Shown here: piece after piece, positions 29,867 through 42,261 of the stretch
Position numbering within the stretch: the stretch's first letter is position 1
Layout: every line of letters begins with the position of its first letter
Source of the DNA: Acestrorhynchus altus
Lineage: Eukaryota; Chordata; Actinopteri; Characiformes; Acestrorhynchidae
Reading direction: 5' to 3'
NCBI GenBank assembly: GCA_034509495.1
Contig: CM067503.1
Span: 19,653,192-19,717,191 of the forward strand
DNA length: 64,000 nucleotides
The notes under the pieces: generated by a model
Told to the model about the DNA's origin: nothing
Database searches by the model: none
What the model saw: the letters and a program-made list of their open reading frames with translations, nothing else
Position numbers and translations under genes: made by a program

Positions 29867-31642
29867 CTGCCGAGCCTGGTGCAGAGAGTGCCAATGGTGA
29901 CTCGCTTCTGGAGTGGTTGAACACATTCCGTCGCACAGGAAATGCCACTCGCAGTGGTCAGAGTGGCAACCAGACGTGGCGCAACGTCAGTCGAACCAAT
30001 CCGAACAGTGGCGAGTTCCGCTTCAGCCTTGAAATCAACATCAATCATGAGCAGCCTGAGCCGGGGGAGCACAGCGACATGCCAGTGACCCTGCTGAACT
30101 TCCCGGTTCTCTCCATGGCTTTGCATCTATATCGCACCCAGAGGCCCATGCCATATTCGACCCAGCACCCTGCCCTTATTCCTACATCTCACGCTGGGGC
30201 GTGTGGAGGGCATGTGTACGCGACTCCCAGCAGCACAACCTCCCATAACCCTCCTCTCCTTTCCCAGACTCTTACACGGTTTAAGGAGGAATCTTGCTCT
30301 CCCTCAACCAGCCCCTCCCCCTCCTCCACAGCCCCCGCCCACTTCTCAACATCAAAGCCAGGATAGTGATAATGGTATTAATATTTTGGGTCTAGCACAT
30401 GCCCCAGCTCCTCGCAGTAACAGCGAGGCAGATGCTTCCGGTCCTGAATGTCCAGACACTGTGTCTCAGTCTGTCACGCAAGGGGTGACTTCAGGCCGTG
30501 ATGCTCGTACAAGTAGGACTCGTTCACGTGGCCGTGTGCGCAGGGCAACTGGATCCAGTGTCCTCACCTCGCGCCGCAGTCGCCCCCTTGGACCGAAACC
30601 CCACCCCCAGTGCTAGCCCTTCACCCAGTAGGGGCACACCCGTTGCACTAGAATCCGATGGAAGCATGACTGTTGCCATGGAGACAGGTGAGGCAGCTGT
30701 TGATGCAGTTATGCGCTGCGCCACGGTGACCCTGTTACCGATGCCCAGCCACAGAGAGGGTGGAGGCAACTGCTCAGAATGCAACAGCAGGAGAGCAGAA
30801 GTGGAGCTAGACGCCATCCCACTATTATGCTGACCCTGCAGGTGCGCGAATCCGGACTGGAGAGAATCGGGACAGGGACAGAGAAGGCCGCACTGTCCCC
30901 GAGTCTGCGGCAGGTTGCTGAAAACACAGTCACATTTGAGAGTGACAGTGGTGGCTTTCGGCGCACCATATCCCGGTCAGAGCGGGCCGGCATTCGCACT
31001 TATGTCAGCACCATCCGCATCCCTCTGCGTCGCATATCTGAGACAGGTTTGGGAACCCAGTTCCACTGTTGCGCTTTCTATCCTGAGACAGATCATGACT
31101 GGATTTGGAGAGCTGAGCTCACTCATGGAGACTGAAGCAGATTCAGAAAGCTCCGTCCCTAGTCAGACTGGAAGCCACACCCCTGGATCCCAGGGCCATA
31201 GGCCCCAGGGCAGTGAAGGAGTGCCGAGCACTCAGGGGGCAGAAACAGAAAGAGAAGCCGGGTCTCCAGGAGATGCGGGACAGAGATCAACCTGGGGACA
31301 TTCACCAGGTCGAGACTCAACAACCTGGTGGAAAATGGCACATTGCCCATTTTAAGGCTGCCCATTTCTTTCCTGCCGAATGATGAGGACGACGAGCACC
31401 TCGAGGCCTCACCAAAGAGCAAATCGACAATCTGGCCACGCGCACCTATGGCCAGGCCAGCCTGGAGGGCGAGCAAGGGCGGGCCTGCAGTGTCTGCATC
31501 ACTGAGTACGCCCAGGGCAACAAGCTGCGCAGCTTGCCCTGTGCTCACGAGTTCCACACATCCACTGCATCGACGCTGGCTCTCAGAGAACAACACCTGC
31601 CCTATCTGCAGGCAGCCCATTCTATCCGGACACCAGGACTGA
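29867..31642 (+). pseudogene. rnf6: rnf6 last exon with RING-H2 finger, multiple frameshifts
   Basis: Starts after TTGCAG with AAEPGAESANGDSLLEWLNT and ends at TGA 31640-31642 after CPICRQPILSGHQD. The frame changes about ten times. The segment 30847-30912 is read correctly only in a frame shifted by one, with VAENTVTFE resuming in the original frame. In the RING, a 2-base gain at about 31557 and a 1-base loss at about 31573 separate LPCAHEFH from RWLSENNTCPIC. Confidence 0.8.
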
Positions 31643-32061
31643 CAACGGGCCGCCTTTCGTCCCCTTCCCATGTGCCCTTCAGTTATCCCCACTGGCCCAT
31701 TACCACTGGGACTGACTGGACTCTGTTTTAGATGCAGGCACCTCTATATACAATTGTGGTTGAAAGTTTCCATTTACTCACCAGAGACATGAATGTCATA
31801 CAATATTGGCTTCTTGATGGTTCTGTTTGTGAGCAGCAGGTCATATAATGTAAAACAACAGAAATTGGTACGTGGGTGTGTGGTTTTTTTGTCTTTGTTT
31901 TTAATTTAATTTAGCTCTGCTCCAAAATCAATACATTAAAGCTTGATTAGAGTTTGTAGATGACCACATGGACAAAGAAATGCCCTGATCAGAAACTATG
32001 TACTATGGTAAGCATGGTAATGGAGGCATCTTGCCCTGGGGCTGCACAAAGTGGGTAGAAT

Positions 32062-32067
32062 AATAAA
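32062..32067 (+). terminator. possible rnf6 poly(A) signal
   Basis: AATAAA about 420 bases after the rnf6 stop codon. It is the first plus-strand consensus signal there; use is inferred. Confidence 0.3.
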
Positions 32068-33115
32068 GAGGGCACAGGAACATGGACACAGTTGTGTATT
32101 CCCAGTTACGAAAAATGCACCACATTAAATTATTTTGCTATTAAAGGTGCATGAACGCTCTACTTTATCTCGGAAAGCTATTACTATTGCAATGACGTCA
32201 TGTCCATACCCGAGTTTATGTAAACGTCAAACTACAACCAGAAGGCCAATGTTTATCCATTGAAACCCACTGTATTCAGCTGAACATGGAACCAAAAGAA
32301 AAAGAAACAACACATAATTTACAAAGCTTTATTTTTTTACACTTTTGTTTTTGGCTTTTCCCCCTTGTTCTTCGATCCACTTGGTCTCTTTTCTGTGACC
32401 CCAACCCCCCCATTGTGCTTCAGGGTCACATTAACAGACATTTAACTTATGATAATCAGTACAAACAGCTAATCAGTCTAACTTTCAGCTTTCCTTTGGA
32501 GTTTTGTGGCTACACAATGGATTTTACATACCTCTGAACTCAAGACTCTGATAGTCAAAATATATGAATTTGTAATGAGGTTTGACATTGAGACACAGAG
32601 TAATAGGAAGCTCCTCCTGTAAATTTGTTATAACAGCGAATTTTAGTTTTTAAGTGCTTGTGCCGAATTTCTCTTTGTTTTAAAGCTCTTATGGCGGAAT
32701 TCTTCCATTTGTAAGCTCTAACATTGAATAACGCCTTTAAGTGCTAAGCCAATCAGAGGTGCTAGTAAACCTGGACGATTGATCTATGCTCTAATTGGTT
32801 CTATAAGTTTAGCCATTGCAGTCTATGAATTCCATGTTTTATGATCATTTGAAATTAGTAATGAGCCACTTAAAACACACATGCATATTATGATGAAATG
32901 GGCTTATGCTGACTCAGTTTGAATGTCATTTACATTTCTGGTGCAAAGAAGTGGTACACACATGCAGATTAAATTATTTAACTATTTTTTATTGTCTGGA
33001 CCCATTGAGTGCATGATTTACTTTGTTTTTGTTTTGTTTTTACTTGCTTATGAACACAGTTTCACCTACAACAAAGGTCACAATATTTGAATGGTGAGTG
33101 ATAATCATTTATTCA

Positions 33116-33228
<113 letters not shown>

Positions 33229-33540
33229 GAAGCACTTGTTGGAGCAGCCCTGTAGAATTATGGTGTAGGCCAGACATTTTAACAGGTTGTGAAATGATTT
33301 TAAAAAGGAGTGGAAGGGTACTAAATTATTTGATAGTTAAGATGTTTTGTTTTTAAAAACCTTTTGGGTTTGTAACCCCTCCCCCTTTTACTGGTTTACC
33401 CAGCATGTATTATTATTCTTTCTGCATATCAGGTGGAATAGCGCTTTACCCAGCTGTTGACATTTTAGAAGTGTAATTTTTTACAATTTGGTGCAATTTT
33501 TCTGTCTTATGGCCCTGTCTTCCAGGTCATTTTTTCTTTT

Positions 33541-33564
33541 ATTTATTTATATATATATATATAG

Positions 33565-33619
<55 letters not shown>

Positions 33620-33724
33620 TATATATATATATATATATTCATATATATAGTCATATATATTCATATATATTCATATATATATATATATATATATATATTC
33701 ACATATATATAATATATATATATA

Positions 33725-33800
<76 letters not shown>
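33541..33800. repeat. long AT array with ATTCAT and AGTCAT interruptions
   Basis: About 260 bases of AT with spaced TTCATAT units. Confidence 0.9.
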
Positions 33801-33804
<4 letters not shown>

Positions 33805-34900
33805 CAGACACCACACAGTAAAACACCTTCACATTGTTTCACAAACAAAGCACTGCTTCTTTGCTTCTTTTATGCCAGTCAATAGGATATACTGTCTCCA
33901 CACAGTGAGAAGTGTACCCAAGGTCAAACCGTTTCATTTTTAAAACTGGTGAATAATGCTAAAAGGAATACTTCACCCAATCTCTATCTATTGCACAGCT
34001 CCTGCCCATTGACTTCCCTTGTAATAATATCTTTGAGTCAACAGGTTTTCTGTTCTTTTCCAAGTACAGGAATATCATTGTTGAAAATGCCGGAGTACTC
34101 CTTTAACAGGGTGTTGCACTCAGCATTGATCTGATACCTCTGACATAAGTAGTCGAAACATTTATTTTTTGATGAAGAAGAGAAATGTGAATTCAAAGAA
34201 GGTGATGCTGAATTTGGAGAATGATGATTGTCAATAAGTTTTCTGTATTGTCCTAGAAGAATTTACATGAAGTGGGTAGGATACGTACAGTGCTGCTTGG
34301 TCTCCACTAGGGGCATACAATGAACAGCTGAATGGGAAAATATTTGAAGGAAATTTCACTGATTTTCTGCATAATTCAAGTGCTGAGATGTAAACAGTTA
34401 TTCAAAGAGGTGGGATGTGAATTCATGCATTCTAGAGAAACTGCTGAAATGGGAACCATTTGGACTCTATACCTAAATATCTAAATAACCATTTATAACC
34501 TATGGCATCAAAACTGTAATTTACTGAATGGAGTTTTAAGATTTGACATTGTGTATGCAGTATTCCTCTTTACAGCACCTTGCATTTTTTTTTATGGCCA
34601 AAACTGGATCTATTCAACACTGTGAAGAACTCCGTCTCTGTAAGTTTCTCTAGCATGCAGTTTTCCCACACCAACCATTACATTTTATTTATGATGCATC
34701 TTTTCCATTTAATTATGCTTCAAATATGATGAATCTGTGAAGTTTCTCTTTAACATAGTGGCTCATTTCTTCCTAATTTTTTTTAATCGGTACTTTATTC
34801 AGATCCACTTTCACTTGCAGGTAGACATCAGTGTCTCTGTTTAAAGGAAACATTAAGAAAAGTCAGTTTCCCAATTTGTGTCCAGATAGTGGAATATGCT

Positions 34901-35008
<108 letters not shown>

Positions 35009-35577
35009 GTGGAAGAATGGTTTTCAATGAGTCATTCGTCTGAATGTCCATCAGAGAGTGTGAGGGGTCTTTTGGCCATTAAGTCCAGAATGAATTATTT
35101 AGTTCCTATTTAATGCGATGAGAAATGGCAACATTGAAATATGACTATGTATTATGTTCTAATGTGATGCTAAAACAGTTAAGAAGAATATGTATTCTGT
35201 TACTATGTAATAAAATAAGCGAATTGGTTTTCTTCTTTGCTCCTTAACAATGACATTAAATGCGAGGTTTGTTATGCCTGTATAACTGTGGTGCACTCTT
35301 TCTTCTGCAGAGCTCTGCTGAGCTTTGAGCTTCACTGATTGGATGACATGACTTTAATGGATTAACTGGAAACACTCCATGTCCTTTAGGATTTCAGTTT
35401 ATGTATTGCAATCTAATGTGATAAACCATTCCAATGTATTTGTGTCCATATATTAGAGGCGTAACAATTGGAGTTACTGCATTTTGTGTAAGAACAAGAA
35501 CACAGAGGAGGTGATCATGGTCAGATGTTTTCTTCATTGTTGTAAAACTATGCTATTTCACACACATGCTGTGCTCT

Positions 35578-35706
35578 GTAGGGTCTGTTTCCCAGATAAT
35601 GACTAAGCTTAGAAGAAAACTCTTTTCCTTTCTGTAGAGAATCCTCATCCAGAATGCTCACCGGTCCAAGAATAGGCTTAATCCTTGTCCTGAAAAACAG
35701 CTGAGT
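35578..35706. mobile_element. small foldback MITE
   Basis: GGTCTGTTTCCCAGATAATG...CTAAGCTTAG on the left is matched in reverse complement by TAGGCTTAATCCTTGTCCTG...AACAGCT on the right. This hairpin repeat is common in fish genomes. Confidence 0.55.
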
Positions 35707-36378
35707 GTCCTGAACGACTGCACACATTAGCACACTAGTCCTAATATATAATATACAGACATACTAAAACACAATGGGCATGGGTATTTGCAGGTTCTTA
35801 AACCGATATGTAAATATTTAGTGTAGAAACAGCTAATAATGATGGATTAACAGAAAATAATGTATTCCTGTTGGATCACAAATGCATTAAAATGAGACCT
35901 TAATGTAGTGCCATAATCCAGTGTCACCTAAACCTTCTCCTCTTCTGGAGTTAGTCAGTAAATACTTGTAAACGTTTGACTGAAGCATCCTTAATGTGCA
36001 TCTAGAACACGTTTAAATGAAAGAATGAGAAAAACCCGTCCTGAAGAATCTTTAAAAGGCTTTTAAATTAATTAATTCATCATTCAATTAAATGATATTG
36101 ATTTGACGCTTTAAGGCTGAATACAGTTTGCAGCAGCTCTTTGAGTTGTTTACTGTGTCAGGGGTAATTCGTTCTGGTCCCTTGGTTGGGGGTAAGGACA
36201 GGAGGCTGTGTCCAGCACAGTTTTGTAATTTCCCTGGTTCTGCTCATCAGTGAAGGAACTTTTATTAGGTGTACTTGAGCAGATACATCAACAAATCAAA
36301 CACCTGGCCTTATATGGTCAAGAGTATAAAAATACCCCACATTTTATCATCTGTATAAAGTGACACTGACATTTTAAC

Positions 36379-37310
36379 TACTACTACTACTACTGCTTAT
36401 TACTAATTGCTACTACTGCTGCTCCTCCTCCTCCTCCTCCTCCTCCTACTACTACTACTACTACTACTACTGCTGCTACCATTACAACTACTACAGTCAC
36501 TGCTGCTGCTGCTGCTACTACTTCTGCTACTATTACTACTACTACTAATAATAATAATTACCACTATACTATTACTACTATGGCTACTATTAATACTATT
36601 GCTACTACTACTATAATTATTACTGATGCTGCTACTATTACTACTTCTTATAATAATAATTATACTATTACTACTATGGCTACTACTAATACTGCTGCTA
36701 CTACAATTACTACTTCTAGAATTATTCCTGCAGCTGCTATTACTACTTCTAAATATTATTATATTATTACTACAATAACTACAATTGCTACAATTAATTA
36801 CTACTTTTTCTGCTACTACTACTACTGAAAATTGTATTGTACTAGTACTACTATGTCTATTTTCACTGAGAGAACCCTCCCAAATGGATCAATAAAGTTC
36901 TATCTATATATCTACTAATACTATTTCTGCTACTACTACACCTACTACAAATATTACTACTGCTGCTACTATTACTACAATTATTACTAATTACTACTAA
37001 AGCTACTACTTCTATACTACTACTTTTACTGCTAATACTACTGCTGTTGCTACTATTAGTACTACTACTGCTATAATTATCACTACTACTACAGTTACTA
37101 CTGCTGTTACTACATTTACTTCTATTAATACTACTACTACTACAATTACTACTTCTACTGCTATTATTATTACTACACTACCTACTTCTACTACTGCTTC
37201 TAGTACTACTATAACAACAACTATCATTACTATTACAATTACTACTACTACCAATGCTGCTTCTACAACTACTATATTTACTACTACTATTACAATAACT
37301 ACTAATAATC
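36379..37310. repeat. TAC-type triplet tract, about 0.93 kb
   Basis: Mostly TAC/ACT triplets with TGC, TCC, TAT and AAT variants and very few G on the plus strand. Around 36840-36912 it is interrupted by unique sequence ending in GGATCAATAAAGTTCTATCT, a LINE-tail-like end. Open frames across it are low-complexity artefacts. Confidence 0.9.
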
Positions 37311-37550
37311 TTTAGTGCAGCTTCACAGAATTAACACATTATATAAATAAACATCCAATTACAGTTCAGTTTCTGATTATTCGAGCCATTTTCTTATCTT
37401 ATAAAATGTGTAATAACGGAATTAGTGATGTGCTGATGCACAGAGTCAGATAATTCCAGTAAAACACTGTGTGTGTGTGTGTGTGTGTGTGTGTGCACTT
37501 ATAACAGTAGATCAATGGTGTTATAAATAATGGTGATCAGTGGTGATCAG

Positions 37551-37783
37551 TGGTGATTGGTCGTGGTCACTGTGCAGCTGCAGGCAGGGTGGGCGGGGTT
37601 TGGTCTGACGTAACGTCAGAGGATTCGCGTCGGGAGCGCGCACAGGCTGATCGGAGAGCGCAGCGGAGCGCGCTCCCGCAGCTTTGACCCACCGGAACGC
37701 CGGCGACGATGGTGCCGCTGTTCGGGGCGCTCGAGCCCTCAGCGCGAGCGGGTTCCTCCTGAGCGCGCGCGCGCGGGCGGGCC
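37551..37783 (+). promoter_or_regulatory. atp8a2 promoter and 5' UTR
   Basis: GC-rich block with an inverted CCAAT box (37556-37560), a GC box GGGTGGGCGGGG (37588-37599) and a near-palindromic double CRE, TGACGTAACGTCA, at 37606-37618. The 5' UTR carries an 18-codon upstream ORF (37709-37762, including stop) just before the main ATG at 37784. This suggests CREB/ATF input and translational control (inference). Confidence 0.6.
37709..37762 (+). other. upstream ORF in atp8a2 leader
   Basis: ATG to TGA in the GC-rich leader encoding 17 residues (MVPLFGALEPSARAGSS). It ends 21 bases before the main start. It could reduce initiation at the main ATG; whether it is in the transcript depends on the start site, which is not known. 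Confidence 0.4.
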
Positions 37784-37850
37784 ATGCCCACCGCCACCCC
37801 GGCAAGGATGTATTTTCACCGGAGATCGAAGAAGATCCACAGCGAGGGAG
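37784..37850 (+). CDS. atp8a2: atp8a2 first coding exon (N-terminus)
   Basis: Encodes MPTATPARMYFHRRSKKIHS then EG, ending with one base of a Gly codon at donor GTAGGA. The exon at 61024 begins exactly in the complementary phase, and the joined MYFHRRSKKIHSEGGPACSS followed by AGYRKADDEMS lines up with human ATP8A2 MSLPRRSR...SSLGYKKAEDEMS. ATG 37808 (AAGGATGT, A at -3) is the better Kozak context and matches the human internal Met; ATG 37784 is the longer option. Confidence 0.75.
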
Positions 37851-38116
37851 GTAGGAGAGCCGGAGAGCCGGGGGGCCGGGGGGCTTTCCAGCATCTGAAT
37901 GCGTGTCTGTCTGTAGCGCAGTGTTGGTCTGTAGTACACCTGCAGCGCGCGCGCACCCACCCACCCACACACACACACACATACACACCGGCCTGTTCCT
38001 CTAACGCCCCTCTCGCACGGCAGGATCAGCACACACACACTCGCTGCCATCGTTTCTCCGGCGCGTTTGGTGTCGGTGGCTCCAATGACAGCACCGCCAC
38101 TGCAGCCGGAGCGCTT

Positions 38117-38352
38117 CCCCCACAGGGGGCGCTGCAGGCTCGTGTTTCTGCCAGACATCGCGGTTGTCATCAGTAGGCAGAAGGGGGAGAGCTGTGATCT
38201 CCGTTCCGGCTCATGGAGGCCGACCCATCCTCCCTCACCTTTAAACGGCCGCGTTACCTGCACGACTGCAGAGTCAGGTCTGCGCGCAGCAGAAACCCTG
38301 CAGGGACGCGTCTGCCACGGAGTGATCCCTTCACCGGACACCAGAGGGCGCT
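38117..38352 (+). promoter_or_regulatory. two CTCF-like motifs downstream of atp8a2 exon 1
   Basis: CCCCACAGGGGGCGCTGC at 38117-38134 and ACACCAGAGGGCGCT at 38338-38352, same orientation, about 220 bases apart. Confidence 0.45.
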
Positions 38353-38365
38353 CCAAAGAGAGAGT

Positions 38366-38414
<49 letters not shown>
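38366..38414. repeat. GA microsatellite after atp8a2 exon 1
   Basis: About 24 GA units in the GC-rich first 0.6 kb of intron 1, followed at 38549-38625 by GT and ATAC runs. Confidence 0.9.
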
Positions 38415-38417
<3 letters not shown>

Positions 38418-38544
38418 TGAAGGAGAATAATGGAGCTCTTTATAAATCTCTGCAGTTAAAGAAAAGACAAGACTTTATGGACCCGGATCTTAGCTCACAC
38501 ACACCCATTCACTTATTCAGCTCTGAGAACCCAAGATCCACGCT

Positions 38545-38592
<48 letters not shown>

Positions 38593-39339
38593 CACATATA
38601 TATATACATATATATATATGATACATATAAAAATAATAAAAACACTGAAATTCTTGCATATTTTGGCTGCTTAAATGGGCTAAAAAAAAATTCCTGAGAA
38701 ATTCACCTCAAAAACATTCAGTGTTATTTTTTTAGTCCATATAAGCAAAAAATACAGGTATAAGTAAATGTTTTTATATCAAAACATGGTCAAATTCATA
38801 CAAATATCTTAATTCTGTTTATATTTACATCTCAAATGAAGGAATGTTTGAGTAGCCTATGATCTGAAAATAACACTGTGCAGTATGTGTGACTGTCCTA
38901 TAAATACATTTTCAACTCTTTGGCACATAAAAGTACGTCAAACTACAAAAACATGCAAAATTAGCCTGGGATTCTAAAGCTTAAGGCCTGAAGTTGGTTT
39001 GAAGTAAAATGCTGAAGTGAGAGGTGTGAGAAAGAGTACAACCATAGAGATACAGAATCAACATAACAATGAATTGAAACACAGGAAAACAGGAATTAAT
39101 ACATCACTGTTGAAGAGTAAACAGTGACTGAGGGAAAAGTAGATTCTTTTCCTCACTAATATTCAATTGAACAACTATTTGGAATTGGAAGCCAGTGTAA
39201 AAGATATCTATTCCAGGTCATTTTGGGGCACTCCTATTGGTCCATTCATCAGGAATATTTGCCAGAGTGACATTTATCAAAACATGGAAAATGGCAAAAG
39301 TGGACATTCAGGGTTTTTTGTGTGACAGCAACAATACAT

Positions 39340-39885
39340 GACTGGATGTTTCATTGAAAATGAACAGGAAAGTACAAATCCATCACATTTTACTTTAGCT
39401 AAGCCTATGCTCCACCTCTACACTTACACATTGCTCTCTTCACTGGCTCCCTGTAGCTGCCCACATCAGATTAAAACCTTGATGCTGGCCAACAAAGCCA
39501 AAAATGGACCAGCCCCTCTGTACTTGATGGCAATGGTGAAACCTCAAGCTGTACCAAGAGCCCTTCTAGCATCAAGCACAGCTTGGCTTGACCCACCATC
39601 CCTCAAGTTGCTTGGAAGACAAGCATCCAGAACGAACTTCCCCTGGGGGTCTGAACAGCTTGCTGTCTTCAAACACCAACTCTTTCAACTCATTATAGGC
39701 TTATTATACTGAATTTTGTGGGCATCAGTGTATCCAATCTGTGATTTGTTTTTGGCTGCATCTAAGCTTGAGGTATCTCTGGCCTCTACAGACTAAGAAT
39801 ATTTTCTGAGTGAACACCAAAGCACATTTGTAAGTCTCTCTGGATAAGAGTGTCTGCCAAATGCTGTAATGTAAATGTAAATATG
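39340..39885 (+). mobile_element. 5'-truncated L2-clade LINE, 3' end of reverse-transcriptase ORF and tail
   Basis: Frame 39338-39712 includes LHWLPVAAHIRFKTLMLANK, AKNGPAPLYLMAMVKPQAVP and LAVFKHQL, the C-terminal part of the L2/Maui-type ORF2. It is followed by CTCTGGATAAGAGTGTCTGC and the (TGTAA)n-type terminus at about 39882. Everything 5' is missing. Confidence 0.75.
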
Positions 39886-41689
39886 TCCATCTGATAGGCT
39901 GTAAATGTTCACCATTCCACGTGTTAACCTCATTACAACACAAAAGGCTGTGTTGCATTGTATTAAGAACCTTTTCAGAATTCACATTTTCTCTCTGTAG
40001 GCTTCCTCTGCTACTTCCCAGTCCTTCACTTAGATGAGTCAGAGCCCATCACTGAGTAGGAGTAGTGGACCTTATACTTGTTCCCTCAACTGAACAGTCA
40101 TTATATGAAGAGGAGATGAGAATAAGATTCTTGTGTATCTCACTGAAACTATATGTAAAATGCATGTAGAATCAGTTTGGTAAATGAAATCATGCTGCCT
40201 GTTGAATACACAGTGATGCTCATGTGTGATTTCTGACATGCATCAGAGAGAGAGAGAGAGAGAGAGAGATAAGGTTACACTCATGAAAAAACACAATATG
40301 ACACATGCATTAGCAGAATCTTGAGGTCTGGGGTGAGGAAGGACATTTGGAGGAATAAAGAGACAGACAGACCAACCTATAAGCAGCCAGAGTGACAGGC
40401 AGAGTGTCAAACCAACAGACATTTTACAACCTGACATTTTACATTTTGTCATAATGTAAATTGAACAGTTGTTCCAAAACGCTCCAAAATGACCAATTAC
40501 TTGGAATAAAATCTTTTTACATTGACTTCCACTGAAAAACCATCTTCTTTCTCCTTTTAATTTGTCATTTTGGAGATTTAAAGTTTTTGACACAATGATA
40601 TATTCATTCATTTAAAACCTTTGTTAAATAGTTGATCTATATTGATTGGCTCAGAAATATTTGGACACATCAACATAATTATAAATATAAGACTGTCTGA
40701 AGTCTGAAACCCATGGACACCCCCAAATGCTGACTTTCCTGTTCTTGAGATGCTTTGCCAGGCCTTTACTGCCACCACCTTCAGTTGTTGTGGGTCTTAC
40801 CGCTTCAGTTTTGTCTACAGTAAGTGAAAAGCATGCTAAATTGGGCTGAGGTCAGATGACTGGACATTAAAAATTCAATTCCTTTGCCTTAGGAAGCTTG
40901 TGGGTTGTATTTACCATATGTTAGTATCGTTATCCATCTACTCAATTAAGCACCATCGTATCATTTTTTCAGGATTTGACTGAAGTTGTGCAGATAGTTT
41001 AGCTCCATGCACTCCTTCTGCTTCTGCACTACTTCTGTCAGCATCACATCATCAATAATCATCACATCAACATCAGAAACAGTGAATCGTCCTGCGTTCC
41101 ATCTATGCTAGCAGTCATGAGCAAAGAGAGGCAGCTGTCACTTTCCTGCTGGGGGCGTGACAGTTTGAGTGGATTAATTAAGAGATTGTCCTTCACCACT
41201 CAAGATAAGGATAGGGGAATAAAGTGCTGCTTTAGATGTGCACCCTTGGTCAGCTCTTTGCTTGAGGTTTCGACAACATGGCCAACTGATACACGGTTAT
41301 TATACATGAGTGTACAAACTCCAGGGAGGGCAGGTTATAATCTAAGTAGCAAGCTGCTGATTAGGCCATTAGATACTCATACGTGTTTGGACTGACAGAA
41401 CAGAGATAATGGCTGCATCAGCTATAGAGCTTCACTGTTGTTCACATAATAGGCTCCTTTCTTTCCAGCAATAGACACACTCACACACACACGCCTTGTT
41501 TCTATTTCTGGAAAGTACTGGTGGCACAGCAGACAGTTGAGGCCCTCTACCCACGGGGGTCAAACTCAGGTTCAGTGGAGAGTTTTTCACCTATTGTAAA
41601 ACATGCAGCTCAACACATAATGACCTCAATCTCTTGAACTCTAGGTTTTTGTTTGTTTGTTTGTTTTCATTTGTTTGTTTTTACCCCTG

Positions 41690-42105
41690 ATTTTCTCGCC
41701 GCATATTTTGGAAGTGCCAATTTCCCAACCCCATTATCATCACTCTCCCCCATCACGCACAATGCTCCTGACACTAGGAGAGTGAGGACGAGTACATGCT
41801 TCCTCCATTACATTTGACATCATCCACTGCCTCTTTTCAAACTGCCTCCATTTGCATCCTCGCCAGGCAGGCAATGCGCTTGTGGAAAGCACCGGGTCCC
41901 CAGGTCTTGATAACAGACGCCTGTGCCGACCAGCATCACATTGAGTATGATATAGAGAGAGAGCTCGATCTACCCAACCACAGAGAGGGAGAGAAGCACA
42001 ATTTAGCTCTGCCTCTGACTCCAGCTGCCAGTGGCAAGCAGCAAGACCCGACATTTGAACCTGCGATCCTCAGATCATAGTGGTATTGCTTTAGACCGCT
42101 CTGAG
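41690..42105 (-). mobile_element. tRNA-derived SINE
   Basis: On the minus strand the head begins at about 42105 with GGCTCAGAGCGGTCTAAAGC (A-box-like), then GATCGCAGGTTCAAATG (B-box-like), followed by a tRNA-unrelated body. It is a known fish SINE form, with the poly-T side near 41660-41690. Confidence 0.6.
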
Positions 42106-42261
42106 CCTGAACTCTGGGTTTATTGCTAAGTTATTAATAATAATGCTGAAACTATTTTTACATCCTATTACTATGGTTTTCTCACGGTTCTAAGGAAGTT
42201 GAAATCACTGTTACTGCCCTTGAGTTGATTACTGTTTTCAAAAAACATTAATTTAAAAACG

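Larger units (their letters stand above)
28415..31642 (+). pseudogene. rnf6: rnf6 locus, RING-H2 E3 ubiquitin ligase, reading frame disrupted
   Basis: Three coding exons with good splice sites: 28415/28421-28562, 28911-29022 and 29867-31642. Readable blocks in order: EEAYYHFINELSEEEYRLM and LLGTPG; EWLNTFRRTGNATRSGQSGN and TNPNSGEFRFSLEI; a basic RTRSRGRVRR region; RRHPTIMLTLQVR; ENTVTFESDSGGFRRTISRS and YVSTIRIPLRRISE; TGFGELSSLM; and a C-terminal RING-H2 (all eight Cys/His ligands recoverable, 31485-31609). EWLNTFRRTGNATRSG fits RNF6, not RLIM. These blocks lie in different frames. Approximate breaks: 28962, somewhere in 30090-30370, 30590, 30660-30780, 30847 and 30912 (compensating), 31053, 31230-31315, 31347-31360 (compensating), 31402, 31557 and 31573. 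An intact version would be a nuclear ubiquitin ligase (family knowledge). Either a decaying gene or an assembly with indel errors; conserved residues have barely changed, which favours very recent loss or error. Confidence 0.8.

Noticed and set aside
28415..31642. rnf6 as a processed retrocopy
   Set aside because: Introns are present at family-like positions and the locus is next to cdk8 as in human, so it is the original gene.
31159..31692. 177-codon minus-strand frame
   Set aside because: Antisense shadow of the rnf6 RING exon.
36407..37254. Open frames rich in Leu, Thr or Val
   Set aside because: Triplet repeats read in three frames give homopolymer-like peptides; no start context or family match.
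37521..38356. Long minus-strand frames of 155 and 205 codons opposite atp8a2 exon 1
   Set aside because: Shadow of GC-rich promoter DNA; no recognisable protein and they overlap a supported exon on the other strand.
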